DNA of 64,000 nt from JBGUVL01 sp964370395 (GCA_964370395.1 CAYJIZ010000004.1:62001-126000); one strand, 5' to 3'. Numbered from the stretch's first letter, positions 25,756-34,224 are shown. The notes: generated by a model not told the origin, from the sequence alone. Numbers and translations: made by a program.

Positions 25756-25800
25756 TCCACTTTATGATTTTACTATACCAGTACTTTTATTCGTTGACAA
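25756..25800 (-). promoter_or_regulatory. Promoter and conserved operator of the PTS operon
   Basis: TTGTCA (25800-25795) and TATAGT (25777-25772) are 17 bases apart on the minus strand. Bases 25756-25782 match 27013-27039 at 25 of 27 positions. The shared block covers the -10 box and the first transcribed bases (ACTGGTATA, then TAAAATCATAAA). This is a strong candidate operator for one of the nearby GntR regulators. Confidence 0.7.
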
Positions 25801-25822
25801 GCACTTTTTTCAAAAAAATAAA

Positions 25823-25856
25823 AAAGGTTTTCTTTACATTAAAGAAAACCCTTTAT
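25823..25856 (-). terminator. Terminator after the second SIS deglycase gene
   Basis: The stem GGTTTTCTTT/AAAGAAAACC is followed on the minus strand by TTTTTTATTTTTTT. Confidence 0.85.
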
Positions 25857-25872
25857 TTATCGGCATATTTTA

Positions 25873-26985
25873 TTACTCGTCATCACTTGCTAACGGACTG
25901 TTTTGGTAGTTGTCACTTTTGCATTTTACGATTTCCTCGAACTGGTTAAACAACGGATGCTTCTTCCAACGATGCAAATCTTCTGTAATTCTGTATGCTA
26001 AATATTGAAAAACGACTACATTATACAACACTGATACCATTGCGCTTGTTTGTTCTGGGATAGTAATAATATGATCCCCTTGGTACTTTTGCGACAACAA
26101 GAATACTTTATCACTCACACTTGCGCTAGCCTCAAAAATTTGATAAATTCGCTCGCTTGTTGCATCGTTGTTATCGATTAAGAAAATTGGATAGTTTGGT
26201 GTCAGTTGCAAATTTGGTCCATGAATGTACTCTTCTATCTCATAAGCAAACGATGGAATTTGTACTGTTTCTCCAATCTTCAACGCACCCTCCATCGCAA
26301 CTCCTAAATTTGCTCCGTTACTACAAACATAAACATGCTGCATACTTAATAACGTTTTTTTATGTTGCTCATAAAAAGAGGTAACCGCATCGTACATTTG
26401 CTTATGGCAAAGTAATGCTTGCTGTATTTCATTTAAATAGGATTCGTACTGCGAAAGGCTAATAAAACCCTTTAATAAAGCCGCTTCTAAAGCAAACAAC
26501 TGCCAGTACAGACAAAGTGTAACGACTCCTTTTGTAACATACCCTACACTTTCTACTCCTACTCCATAATCCACTAACAAATCACAATAAAGACGTAAGT
26601 CACTATTTAAATCCCCACTCATACCGATTGTTTGGTGCCCTAGTTGTTTCACTTTTTTTAACGCACTAATGGCATTTGTACTATATCCACTTTGGCTTAC
26701 TACTACACACATCACATCCTCTTTGTACGTATGTTGATGATGTTCAAAAGTAAAAGGTGCAACAACATCAACGCGACATTGAAGCAAAGTCTCAATAAAT
26801 GGTTTTGCCATATGACAAGCATTTCCACTTGATCCACTTGCGATCAAACAAATGTCTTTGTATCCCTTTTCCTGATAACAATCAACTAATGATTTTGTTA
26901 GTTCCTTTCGATTGTTTACATTTTCATAACTCACCTCGCGAGCTTCATTGATAAAATCATCCATCGTCATTTTAGGTGTTTCCAT
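25873..26985 (-). CDS. SIS-domain deglycase (GfrE-like)
   Basis: The 370-residue double SIS protein has CLIASGSSGNACHMA near residue 48, VVVSQSGYSTNAISALKKV near 95, and a second domain with YVCSNGANLGVAMEGALKIG and EIEEYIHGPNLQLT. It belongs to the GlmS-isomerase/FrlB/GfrE group. In the Salmonella gfr system GfrE releases glucose-6-phosphate and lysine from glucoselysine-6-phosphate, while GfrF acts on fructoselysine-6-phosphate. By analogy this may be the GfrE role. It forms its own transcription unit with a promoter nearly identical to that of the PTS operon. Confidence 0.8.
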   Translation of the reverse strand: METPKMTMDDFINEAREVSYENVNNRKELTKSLVDCYQEKGYKDICLIASGSSGNACHMAKPFIETLLQCRVDVVAPFTFEHHQHTYKEDVMCVVVSQSGYSTNAISALKKVKQLGHQTIGMSGDLNSDLRLYCDLLVDYGVGVESVGYVTKGVVTLCLYWQLFALEAALLKGFISLSQYESYLNEIQQALLCHKQMYDAVTSFYEQHKKTLLSMQHVYVCSNGANLGVAMEGALKIGETVQIPSFAYEIEEYIHGPNLQLTPNYPIFLIDNNDATSERIYQIFEASASVSDKVFLLSQKYQGDHIITIPEQTSAMVSVLYNVVVFQYLAYRITEDLHRWKKHPLFNQFEEIVKCKSDNYQNSPLASDDE

Positions 26986-27012
26986 TTTCTATCCTCCTGG
27001 TAACTTGTATAG

Positions 27013-27057
27013 TCCAATTTATGATTTTAATATACCAGTGAGATATTATACTGTCAA
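27013..27057 (-). promoter_or_regulatory. Promoter and conserved operator of the SIS deglycase gene
   Basis: TTGACA (27057-27052) and TATATT (27034-27029) lie 17 bases apart, close to the sigma-A consensus. The 27-bp block 27013-27039 is shared with the PTS operon promoter. Confidence 0.75.
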
Positions 27058-27071
27058 GCAAATAAAAGAAA

Positions 27072-27093
27072 ACCCACCTCCATTGAGGTGGGT
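27072..27093 (-). terminator. Terminator of perR-rubrerythrin
   Basis: The 9-bp stem ACCCACCTC/GAGGTGGGT is followed by TTTCTTTTATT on the minus strand. Confidence 0.85.
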
Positions 27094-27111
27094 ACTACTT
27101 ATTATGATCTC

Positions 27112-27651
27112 TTAGTAGTTTTTTGCTAACATAGAGAATTGTGCTTTAGGGTATCCACAAACTGGACATGCACCTGGAGCATCTGTTCCTACGTGTTCGT
27201 AACCACAAATTCCACAAATCCAAGTTGTTGGTTCGTCTTTGCTGAATACTTTTCCATCTTTAACATTTGCTGCTAAAGCTAAGTATCTTTCTTCGTGGTT
27301 CTTTTCGATTTTAGCTACTTGTTCCATTTGGAATGCAATTTTATCAAATCCTTCTTCTTTTGCTGTTTTTGCCATTTCAGCATACATTTCAGTCCACTCG
27401 TAGTTTTCACCAGCAGCAGCGTCAACTAAGTTAACAGCTGTTGTAGGAACACTACCTTCGTGTAATGCTTTGAACCATAATTTCGCATGTTCTTGTTCAT
27501 TACGTGCTGTTTCTAAGAAGATGTTAGCAATTTGTTCCATTCCTTCTTCTCTTGCTTTTTCAGCGTAGTAAGTGTACTTGTTTCTTGCTTGTGATTCACC
27601 AGCAAATGCATTCATTAAATTTTGTTCTGTTTTTGATCCTTTTAATTCCAT
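27112..27651 (-). CDS. rbr: Rubrerythrin
   Basis: The 179-residue protein has an N-terminal ferritin-like di-iron domain (NAFAGESQARNKYTYYAEKA, EQEHAKLWF) and repeated E-xx-H motifs (KIEKNHEERY). A C-terminal rubredoxin domain carries CGICGYEH and CPVCGYPK, its four Cys binding one iron. It reduces hydrogen peroxide in anaerobes. ATG 27651 is chosen because GGAGG lies upstream and the family starts with M-E-L-K-G-S-K. It directly follows perR, which fits peroxide-inducible expression. Confidence 0.97.
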   Translation of the reverse strand: MELKGSKTEQNLMNAFAGESQARNKYTYYAEKAREEGMEQIANIFLETARNEQEHAKLWFKALHEGSVPTTAVNLVDAAAGENYEWTEMYAEMAKTAKEEGFDKIAFQMEQVAKIEKNHEERYLALAANVKDGKVFSKDEPTTWICGICGYEHVGTDAPGACPVCGYPKAQFSMLAKNY

Positions 27652-27667
27652 GTTTTTTTCCTCCATA

Positions 27668-28060
27668 TTAGTTATTTTCTTTTTTCGTACAGTTCTTGCA
27701 GACACCCTTAAATGTTATCTCATGCCCATCTACATCACCAATCATAGAATGTGCATTCATTTGGATATCCAGCTTCTCATCGTAGGCTTCTGGTAAGTCA
27801 TATAACGTATGACATACATGACAATAAAAATGGTAATGCGGCTTATTTGTTTTATCATAGACAAAGCCATCACTAAGTGCAATTTTCTTAATTTCTTTCA
27901 TATCCGAAAGAATACTAAGATTTCGATAGACAGTCGCAAGCGATATTTTTTGACCTTCTTGATTGAGATCTTCAAATATTTGCTCCGCACTTACATGACC
28001 ATGAATACGATGCATATATTCCATAATCATATCACGTTGTTTTGATGTTTTATATGCCAT
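27668..28060 (-). CDS. perR: Fur family peroxide regulator PerR
   Basis: The 130-residue Fur-family repressor has the winged helix SKQRDMIMEYMH to ISLATVYRNLSILSD, the metal site HYHFYCHVCHTLYDL, and two CxxC pairs (CHVC and CKNC) for the structural zinc. Co-transcription with rubrerythrin and a PerR-type palindrome over its own promoter support PerR rather than Fur or Zur. ATG 28060 is chosen for spacing; the ATG two codons earlier abuts GGAGG too closely. Confidence 0.9.
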   Translation of the reverse strand: MAYKTSKQRDMIMEYMHRIHGHVSAEQIFEDLNQEGQKISLATVYRNLSILSDMKEIKKIALSDGFVYDKTNKPHYHFYCHVCHTLYDLPEAYDEKLDIQMNAHSMIGDVDGHEITFKGVCKNCTKKENN

Positions 28061-28075
28061 ATCCATTCCTCCTAA

Positions 28076-28143
28076 CTAAGAACTATTCTTAGTATATCGC
28101 TTAATCAACACAAAGTCAATATAAAATTAAGAATTATTCTTAG
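28076..28143 (-). promoter_or_regulatory. perR-rbr promoter with two PerR-like boxes
   Basis: TTGACT (28119-28114) and TATACT (28096-28091) are 17 bases apart. Two 7-1-7 palindromes flank them: CTAAGAACTATTCTTAG at 28076-28092, covering the end of the -10 box, and TTAAGAATTATTCTTAG at 28127-28143, just upstream of the -35. They resemble the PerR box, so autoregulation is likely. Confidence 0.8.
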
Positions 28144-28271
28144 TTTGTTGTTTTCCCTTTCTTTTCCTTTGCTAACACGCTCCTTTACTCACTTAAACTG
28201 TCCTACATATTTTTATTATAACACTTGCCAACGAATAGGTTCATTGAAATCCATACTTTTTTTATACAAAA

Positions 28272-28293
28272 AGGAGTGCCCTTTGGCACTCCT
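28272..28293 (-). terminator. Terminator of the PTS/GH1 operon
   Basis: The 9-bp stem AGGAGTGCC/GGCACTCCT is followed by TTTTTGTATAAAA on the minus strand. Confidence 0.85.
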
Positions 28294-29737
28294 ATAATTC
28301 TTCTCCATTACTCTGTATCACTTTTTGATACCAAGCAAAACTATCTTTCTTACTGCGTTTTCCACTTCCCTTACCATGATCATCAAGATCAACATAAACA
28401 AAACCATAACGCTTGCTCATTTCAGCACTAGAAGAACTTACAATATCGATTGGTCCCCATGCGCAATACGCGAAAATAGTAACCCCATCTTTGATGCATT
28501 CTTTCATCTGCTCAATGTGTTTTCGATAAAAGTCAATTCGATACGTATCATGGATACTTCCATCCTCTTCCACATGATCCAATGCACCAAATCCATTTTC
28601 CGCAATCATCAATGGCACTTCATAGCGATCCCAATACTGTGACAAACAGTTATATAGTCCTAATGGATCCATACGCCATTCCCATGGAGTCGGTTGCAAG
28701 TGCGGATTTTGATCTGCTTCCAAAGGATTCATACTATGCTTTTGTGCATCTACAATTTTTGAAGAATAATACGAAATCGCTAAGAACTCCATTGTATTTT
28801 CCTTCAACAACGTTTCCTCTTCTTCTTTTATATCTAACACTATCCCTTGTTCTTCAAAGTAACGAAGTGCATACCCTGGGTATTCTCCACGTAATTGCAC
28901 ATCACTAAAATAGTACTGCATACGATTTCGTTGCATCGCGAAAACCACATCTTCTGGTTTACACGAAGCTGGATAATACGTGCAATCCGCTAACATTGTT
29001 CCCATTTTCGCATTTGGACAAATGCTTTTTGCTAATTGTACTACTTTTGCTCCTGCTACAAACTGGTGATGTACAGCTTGGTACATCAACGCTTCCATAT
29101 TGTCAGCTTGGTCATCATAAATTCCTAAACTTCCAAATTGTACTACCGGAATCAAATTCACCTGGTTACAAACAATCCAATACTTCACTTTGCTTCCATA
29201 TCGCTCTAACAGCACTTTCGCATAACGTGTAAAAAAAGTAATCATTTTACGATTTGCAAAACCACCATACTCACACACTAGGTGCAATGGAATATCATAA
29301 TGCGACATCGTTATGATCGGTTCCATTCCATTTTTAATGATTTCATCGATTAACTCGTCATAAAACTGTAACCCCGCTTCATTTGGTTGTTCTTCGTCTC
29401 CCTTTGGGAAAATACGCGACCAAGAAATACTCGTTCTAAAATTCTTAAATCCTAATTCCTTTAATAATGCTAAATCTTCTTTGTACGTATGATAGAAATC
29501 AATTCCATATCGTTTTGGATAATAGCCTTCCTTATCTTGCATCGCTTTTTTAATAGAAGCAAGACTACCTCCCCCTTCTTGTTCGATATGAGAACGATTT
29601 AAGTTGTCATCATACAAATGTATATCTGATGTCGATAACCCTCTGCCATCCACATCATACGCTCCTTCTGCTTGGCATGCTGCAATTGCACCACCCCATA
29701 AGAAATCGCTTGGAAAACCTTTTGGTATTTGTTTCAC
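28292..29737 (-). CDS. GH1 family 6-phospho-glycosidase, acid/base Glu replaced by Gln (paralogue 1)
   Basis: The 481-residue TIM-barrel enzyme has the family start FLWGGAIAACQAEGAY, the FRTSISWSRIFP strand and the phosphate-binding motif SSSAEMSKRYGFVYVD (residues 435-450, Ser/Lys/Tyr) that marks 6-phospho-beta-glycosidases. The nucleophile Glu380 is intact in IAENGFG. The acid/base position, normally N-E-[IP]-N at the end of strand 4, reads VCNQVNL with Gln192 (codon CAG at 29164-29162). Plant myrosinases, which cleave thioglucosides, show the same Glu-to-Gln change. It is the last gene of the operon and ends at a terminator. Substrate: a phosphorylated glycoside from the linked PTS, perhaps with an activated or sulphur-linked aglycone. 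Confidence 0.9.
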   Translation of the reverse strand: MKQIPKGFPSDFLWGGAIAACQAEGAYDVDGRGLSTSDIHLYDDNLNRSHIEQEGGGSLASIKKAMQDKEGYYPKRYGIDFYHTYKEDLALLKELGFKNFRTSISWSRIFPKGDEEQPNEAGLQFYDELIDEIIKNGMEPIITMSHYDIPLHLVCEYGGFANRKMITFFTRYAKVLLERYGSKVKYWIVCNQVNLIPVVQFGSLGIYDDQADNMEALMYQAVHHQFVAGAKVVQLAKSICPNAKMGTMLADCTYYPASCKPEDVVFAMQRNRMQYYFSDVQLRGEYPGYALRYFEEQGIVLDIKEEEETLLKENTMEFLAISYYSSKIVDAQKHSMNPLEADQNPHLQPTPWEWRMDPLGLYNCLSQYWDRYEVPLMIAENGFGALDHVEEDGSIHDTYRIDFYRKHIEQMKECIKDGVTIFAYCAWGPIDIVSSSSAEMSKRYGFVYVDLDDHGKGSGKRSKKDSFAWYQKVIQSNGEEL

Positions 29738-29739
29738 AA

Positions 29740-30276
29740 TTAACCCTCATTCAAAGTTGATAACACAACTTCCTTTCTTTTTTTATTGGCACTCATTTTA
29801 TATATTGTAATCGAATTAACAAGCAATACGATACAATCGCAAATACCTGTCGAAAAATCAAAAATAAGGAAAGAATAAATGATCCATATTACTACATTCA
29901 CCCAGATATTCCACTTTGTTTGTAACATATCACTAAACAAATAACATCCCAACGCAAATTGAAGGTTTGCAATCATTGGTAGTAAACCAATCCATCCACG
30001 ATTATTCACATGCAATCCCAACACCACACTTACTAACAAAAAAGTAACCATCACTTTTTTACTAAAGTATCCTTTGGCAACTAATAGATTGCGGATACCC
30101 GAAATAAAATTCGCAATCAAGCCAGAATACGATTGAAAAAAGTACGAAGCAACCGTTAATAACATACACTGTAGAAACTGCAATTGAAACACTTGGTGTC
30201 TTTGTTTTACCATACAACTCGCTACCATAAAAACAGCAGCGATCAATGAAATGCAATTACCAATAATAATGAACAT
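29740..30276 (-). CDS. YgjV-like membrane protein
   Basis: The 178-residue protein has about five to six hydrophobic segments and resembles the YgjV inner-membrane family (pattern LISLIAAVFMVASCMVKQRH at the start; LVAKGYFSKK in the loop). Its function is unknown. It lies between two GH1 genes, 2 bases before the start of one and 21 bases after the stop of the other. It is therefore an integral member of the glycoside operon and may handle an aglycone or sugar product. Confidence 0.7.
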   Translation of the reverse strand: MFIIIGNCISLIAAVFMVASCMVKQRHQVFQLQFLQCMLLTVASYFFQSYSGLIANFISGIRNLLVAKGYFSKKVMVTFLLVSVVLGLHVNNRGWIGLLPMIANLQFALGCYLFSDMLQTKWNIWVNVVIWIIYSFLIFDFSTGICDCIVLLVNSITIYKMSANKKRKEVVLSTLNEG

Positions 30277-30297
30277 ATTCTTTCCTCATAAATTAAT

Positions 30298-31752
30298 TTA
30301 CTTTAAATCTTCTCCATTGCTGGCGATGACTTTTTTATACCATTCATAACTATCCTTTTTACTACGTTTTCCACTACCTTTACCATAGTCATCAAGATCA
30401 ACATAAATAAATCCATAACGTTTGCTCATCTCACTTGATGAACAAGAAATAATATCGATTGGTCCCCAAGGATAGTACCCAATAATCGAAACACCATCTT
30501 TGATTGCTTCTTTCATTTGTGCTATGTGTTCTCTTAAATACATAATACGACGATCATCGTGGATGCTTCCATCTGCTTCTACTTTATCAAATGTTCCAAA
30601 TCCATTTTCCGCTATGATTAATGGTTTTTGGTAACGATCATAGTAATAGTTTAAAACCGTTCTAAATCCTAGTGGATCAATACCCCATCCCCATTCACTC
30701 GCATCGATATGAGGATTGCTTAATGCTCCATCTTCATTCACTCCATAATTCGCCATACTTTCTGCACTCGCACAAATTGTATAGTAATAAGAAAGTGCTA
30801 AGAAATCCGCTGTGTTTTCACGTAATACTTTTTCATCTTCTTCACGGATATCCAATTGGAATCCTTTTTCTTCAAAGAAACGAATCGCATAACCTGGGTA
30901 ATATCCACGAATTAGTAAATCAGAGAAGAAATATTCCATCTGGTTACGTTTCATATTCGCCAATACATCTTCTGGTTTGCACGTTAGTGGTTCACTTAAT
31001 CCATCGTATACCATCATCCCAATTTGGAAGTCAGGATTGATTTCATGTCCAATTTTTGTTGCCATTGCACATGCCGTACATTCATTGTGTACCCCTTGGA
31101 ATTTCGCTTCCCATAAATTATCTACTTTATCCGCAACAATACCTAAATGGTTGAATGACTCGTGATGAATCAAGTTAATTTGATTGACTAAAATCCAGTA
31201 CTTCACTTTATTGCGATAACGTTTGAATACTGTTTCACAATAGCGTACAAACATTTCTATCGTCTCTCTTGCATACCATCCATTGTATTTCGTCGCAATG
31301 TTTAATGGCATTTCATAGTGTGACAAAGTAATCAATGGTTCCATCCCATTCGCTAACATCTCATCGATTAAATCATCATAGAATTGCAATCCTTCTTCAT
31401 TTGGCTCTGCATCGTCTCCATTCGGAAAGATTCTTGCCCAGTTAATCGAAGTACGGAAGGTATTCATTCCCATTCCCGCCAATAACTTTAAATCTTCTTT
31501 GTAGGTATGGTAGAAGTCAATCCCATAGCGTTTTGGATAATATCCTTCTTTATCCTGTAACGCGAACGCGATACTTTCACTTGTTGTTTCTTTGTTTGAT
31601 TTCTTTTTTAAATCTCCTTTGTCTTGCACTTTTAATAAGTCCGCAACACTTAATCCTTTTCCACCTTCTTGGTAGGCTCCCTCAGCTTGGTTTGCAGCTA
31701 TCGCTCCTCCCCACAAAAAGTTACTTGGAAATCCTTTCGGCATTTTTTTCAT
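30298..31752 (-). CDS. GH1 family 6-phospho-glycosidase, acid/base Glu replaced by Gln (paralogue 2)
   Basis: The 484-residue GH1 enzyme has FLWGGAIAANQAEGAY, SINWARIFP, the phosphate-binding SSSEMSKRYGFIYVDLDD and the nucleophile Glu382 in IAENGFG. The acid/base position is Gln191 in ILVNQINL (codon CAA at 31182-31180). Overall it is closer to paralogue 3 than to paralogue 1. It starts with ATG 31752 overlapping the stop of the upstream membrane protein gene (ATGA). The same change in all three copies means this is not random decay. Confidence 0.9.
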   Translation of the reverse strand: MKKMPKGFPSNFLWGGAIAANQAEGAYQEGGKGLSVADLLKVQDKGDLKKKSNKETTSESIAFALQDKEGYYPKRYGIDFYHTYKEDLKLLAGMGMNTFRTSINWARIFPNGDDAEPNEEGLQFYDDLIDEMLANGMEPLITLSHYEMPLNIATKYNGWYARETIEMFVRYCETVFKRYRNKVKYWILVNQINLIHHESFNHLGIVADKVDNLWEAKFQGVHNECTACAMATKIGHEINPDFQIGMMVYDGLSEPLTCKPEDVLANMKRNQMEYFFSDLLIRGYYPGYAIRFFEEKGFQLDIREEDEKVLRENTADFLALSYYYTICASAESMANYGVNEDGALSNPHIDASEWGWGIDPLGFRTVLNYYYDRYQKPLIIAENGFGTFDKVEADGSIHDDRRIMYLREHIAQMKEAIKDGVSIIGYYPWGPIDIISCSSSEMSKRYGFIYVDLDDYGKGSGKRSKKDSYEWYKKVIASNGEDLK

Positions 31753-32399
31753 ATTTTATCTCCTATCATCGTTTCTTTCTTTTCTTCTTTTAAAACATAA
31801 CGAATCAACAGATCAATTCCATAACCCGTTGTCAACATCGCTATGATACTTCCTATCCCTATCACACCACCCATCGCAAAACCTATGACAATCAACAAAA
31901 TGTCAAATAGTGTACGAAGAAGTGGGTATGCTATTTTTGTTTTTTGATTTAACCCATAAGCAATGGCATCCAATTGGTCCATTCCACTGCCATAACGCAC
32001 TAATAAAGCAAAGGCGATAACAATGCACAATTGACCAATCATCACAACGATCAAACGCAATGCAATCCCTTGTTGGGCAAACTGAAATGATTGTAGTAAC
32101 ACATCAAAATAATCAATGAAAAAACCTGTTGATAACGCATAGACAATCGATGTCCAACCAATGTGTTGATAGGCTAATAAAAGCGCCAACAACAAAGCGG
32201 AAACATTGTAGATACGTGAGGCATCACCTAATGAAATGGAAAATACTTTCCTTAGACCATCAATAAATACTGTGATGGTATCACTTCCTAGATTGGCGTG
32301 GATAAATAATGCCACGCCAAATCCAGTCAGGATAATCGCTACCAATAAAATCAAACAGGTAAATAAAAATGTTTTTGTTTTACGCAAGGTCTTCTCCAT
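31749..32399 (-). CDS. YczE/YitT-like membrane protein
   Basis: The 216-residue protein has about five transmembrane segments. The signature GFGVALFIHANLGSDTITVF near residue 22 and YGSGMDQLDAIAYGL near 135 match the YczE/YyaS family of membrane proteins of unknown function. It overlaps the 3' end of GH1 paralogue 3 by 20 bases and the 5' end of paralogue 2 by 4 bases, so it is translationally coupled to both. It may be a transporter or membrane helper for this pathway. Confidence 0.75.
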   Translation of the reverse strand: MEKTLRKTKTFLFTCLILLVAIILTGFGVALFIHANLGSDTITVFIDGLRKVFSISLGDASRIYNVSALLLALLLAYQHIGWTSIVYALSTGFFIDYFDVLLQSFQFAQQGIALRLIVVMIGQLCIVIAFALLVRYGSGMDQLDAIAYGLNQKTKIAYPLLRTLFDILLIVIGFAMGGVIGIGSIIAMLTTGYGIDLLIRYVLKEEKKETMIGDKI

Positions 32400-33816
32400 T
32401 GCTTGCGATTACTTTTTTGTACCATTCATAACTATCTTTTTTAATACGTTGTTTACTACCATTTCCATAGTCATCAATATCAACATAAATAAATCCATAA
32501 CGTTTGCTCATTTCACTTGATGAACAAGAGACAATATCAATTGGTCCCCAAGCATAATAACCACGTACATCTACACCATCTTTGATCGCTTCTTTCATTT
32601 GTTCAAAGTGTGCACGATAGTAATCCACACGGTATGGATCATGAATCTTACCATCTTCTACCTTATCGTAATAACCTACTCCATTTTCTGTAATGTAAAT
32701 TGGTTTTTGGTAACGGTCATAAAATTCATTCAACATATAACGCAATCCTAATGGGTCAATTGTCCATCCCCATGGGTTTGCTGGTAATTCTGTATTACGT
32801 ACTGCTTCATTTCCGTTTTCAAAACTTTCTTTGGAAACCACTCTTGTGTAGTAGTAAGAGAAAGAGAAGAAATCACATGTGTTTTTTAAATCCTCTTCAT
32901 CGTGTTCTCCAAAAGTAACATGAATATCGTGATCCTCAAAGAAACGGAACGCATAACCAGGATAGTAACCACGCAACAATACATCCGAATAGAAATATTC
33001 CATTTGATTGTGTTTTTGCATTGCTAATACATCTTCTGGTTTGCATGTAGCAGCATAACTTGGACCTCCACAAAGCATCATCCCAATTTGCATTTGTGGA
33101 TATTTTTCATGAGCATAACGTGTCGCTCTTGCACAAGATACCATTTCATTATGTACTGCTTGGTATTTTGCACTTTGTAAGTCTTCTACAAAATCTTCTG
33201 CCACACCCAAATGGTTAAAAGATTCGTGACCAATTAAGTTAATTTGGTTTACGATAATCCACATTTTAACTTTACCTGCATAGCGATCAAAAAGCGTCTT
33301 ACAATACGTTTCAAAAAAGTCGATCACTTCTCTTGAATACCATCCTTTGTATGCTTGTGTTAAATGCAATGGCATCTCATAGTGAGAAATAGTAATTAAC
33401 GGTTCCATGCCATTTTTAATAATCTCATCAATTAAATCATCATAGAACTTTAACCCTGCTTCATTTGGTGTCGCATCGTCTCCATTTGGATAAATACGAG
33501 ACCAGTTAATTGAAGTACGGAATGTCTTTAAACCTAAACCAGCCAATAATTTTAAATCTTCTTTGTACGTGTGGTAGAAATCAATTCCCCAACGCTTAGG
33601 AAACACTTTGTCTTTGCTCGCTAATGCTTCTTTTACATAAGTGCTATTTACTTCCATATTATATTTTTTTGTAATGTCGACATCATCTCTAAACTCATTA
33701 ATGTCTGCTATACATAACCCTTTTCCATCCAAATCAAAGGCTCCTTCTAATTGGTTTGCAGCTACCGCTCCTCCCCATAAAAAGTCTTTTGGAAATCCAC
33801 TTGGTACTCTACTCAT
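32380..33816 (-). CDS. GH1 family 6-phospho-glycosidase, acid/base Glu replaced by Gln (paralogue 3)
   Basis: The 478-residue GH1 enzyme has FLWGGAVAANQLEGAF, SINWSRIYP, phosphate-binding SSSEMSKRYGFIYVDIDD and the nucleophile Glu377 in ITENGVG. Gln191 in IIVNQINL (codon CAA at 33246-33244) stands in the acid/base position. It is the first GH1 gene after the PTS genes and follows a hairpin at 33856-33879 that may lower downstream expression. SD: GGAGG before ATG 33816. Confidence 0.9.
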   Translation of the reverse strand: MSRVPSGFPKDFLWGGAVAANQLEGAFDLDGKGLCIADINEFRDDVDITKKYNMEVNSTYVKEALASKDKVFPKRWGIDFYHTYKEDLKLLAGLGLKTFRTSINWSRIYPNGDDATPNEAGLKFYDDLIDEIIKNGMEPLITISHYEMPLHLTQAYKGWYSREVIDFFETYCKTLFDRYAGKVKMWIIVNQINLIGHESFNHLGVAEDFVEDLQSAKYQAVHNEMVSCARATRYAHEKYPQMQIGMMLCGGPSYAATCKPEDVLAMQKHNQMEYFYSDVLLRGYYPGYAFRFFEDHDIHVTFGEHDEEDLKNTCDFFSFSYYYTRVVSKESFENGNEAVRNTELPANPWGWTIDPLGLRYMLNEFYDRYQKPIYITENGVGYYDKVEDGKIHDPYRVDYYRAHFEQMKEAIKDGVDVRGYYAWGPIDIVSCSSSEMSKRYGFIYVDIDDYGNGSKQRIKKDSYEWYKKVIASNGEDLA

Positions 33817-33855
33817 CTTATTTTCCTCCTGTTTTCCCCATTTTTGGGTATAAGA

Positions 33856-33879
33856 AAGGATTTCATCGCTGAAATCCTT
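33856..33879 (-). terminator. Internal hairpin between PTS and GH1 genes
   Basis: The perfect 10-bp stem AAGGATTTCA/TGAAATCCTT with a 4-base loop is followed on the minus strand by TCTTATACC only. With such a weak U-run it is probably a partial terminator or an mRNA-processing/stability element. Confidence 0.6.
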
Positions 33880-33885
33880 AGTAAA

Positions 33886-34224
33886 CTATTTCTCTAAAGC
33901 AGCAATTCTCTTTTCGTATGCGCTGAATATTTTTAATAATTGTTTTGCGATATTAATTTCGCTATAAATGGTCATCAACGTATCTTGTGCATGAGCAAAC
34001 AGTAGAGAATATTCTGCTTCTTCTCCTCTAGTTTCCCCCTGAATTGCATCTGTCTGCACTTTGTGTGCTTCTGTAATTTTGCTTTGTGCTTCTTTCAATT
34101 TTGCTTCCGCCAATTCTAAATCTGCTTCCGCAATGGCATCTAATGCAGCCTTACATGCTACTCTAGCGTCCCCAGCGCTTAAAATAATTGACATCGCTGA
34201 TTGTACTACTTGTTCACTCATCAT
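33886..34224 (-). CDS. PTS lactose/cellobiose family EIIA
   Basis: The 112-residue helical protein has the phosphorylated His in SLLFAHAQDTLMT near residue 78 and the trimer-forming helices typical of EIIA-Lac/Cel. It passes phosphate to the EIIB encoded upstream in the operon. It is third in the order EIIB-EIIC-EIIA before the GH1 genes. Confidence 0.95.
   Translation of the reverse strand: MMSEQVVQSAMSIILSAGDARVACKAALDAIAEADLELAEAKLKEAQSKITEAHKVQTDAIQGETRGEEAEYSLLFAHAQDTLMTIYSEINIAKQLLKIFSAYEKRIAALEK

Noticed and set aside
28292..33816. Gln at the GH1 acid/base site as a sequencing error.
   Set aside because: The change occurs in three separate genes with different codons (CAG, CAA, CAA) and would need three independent errors.
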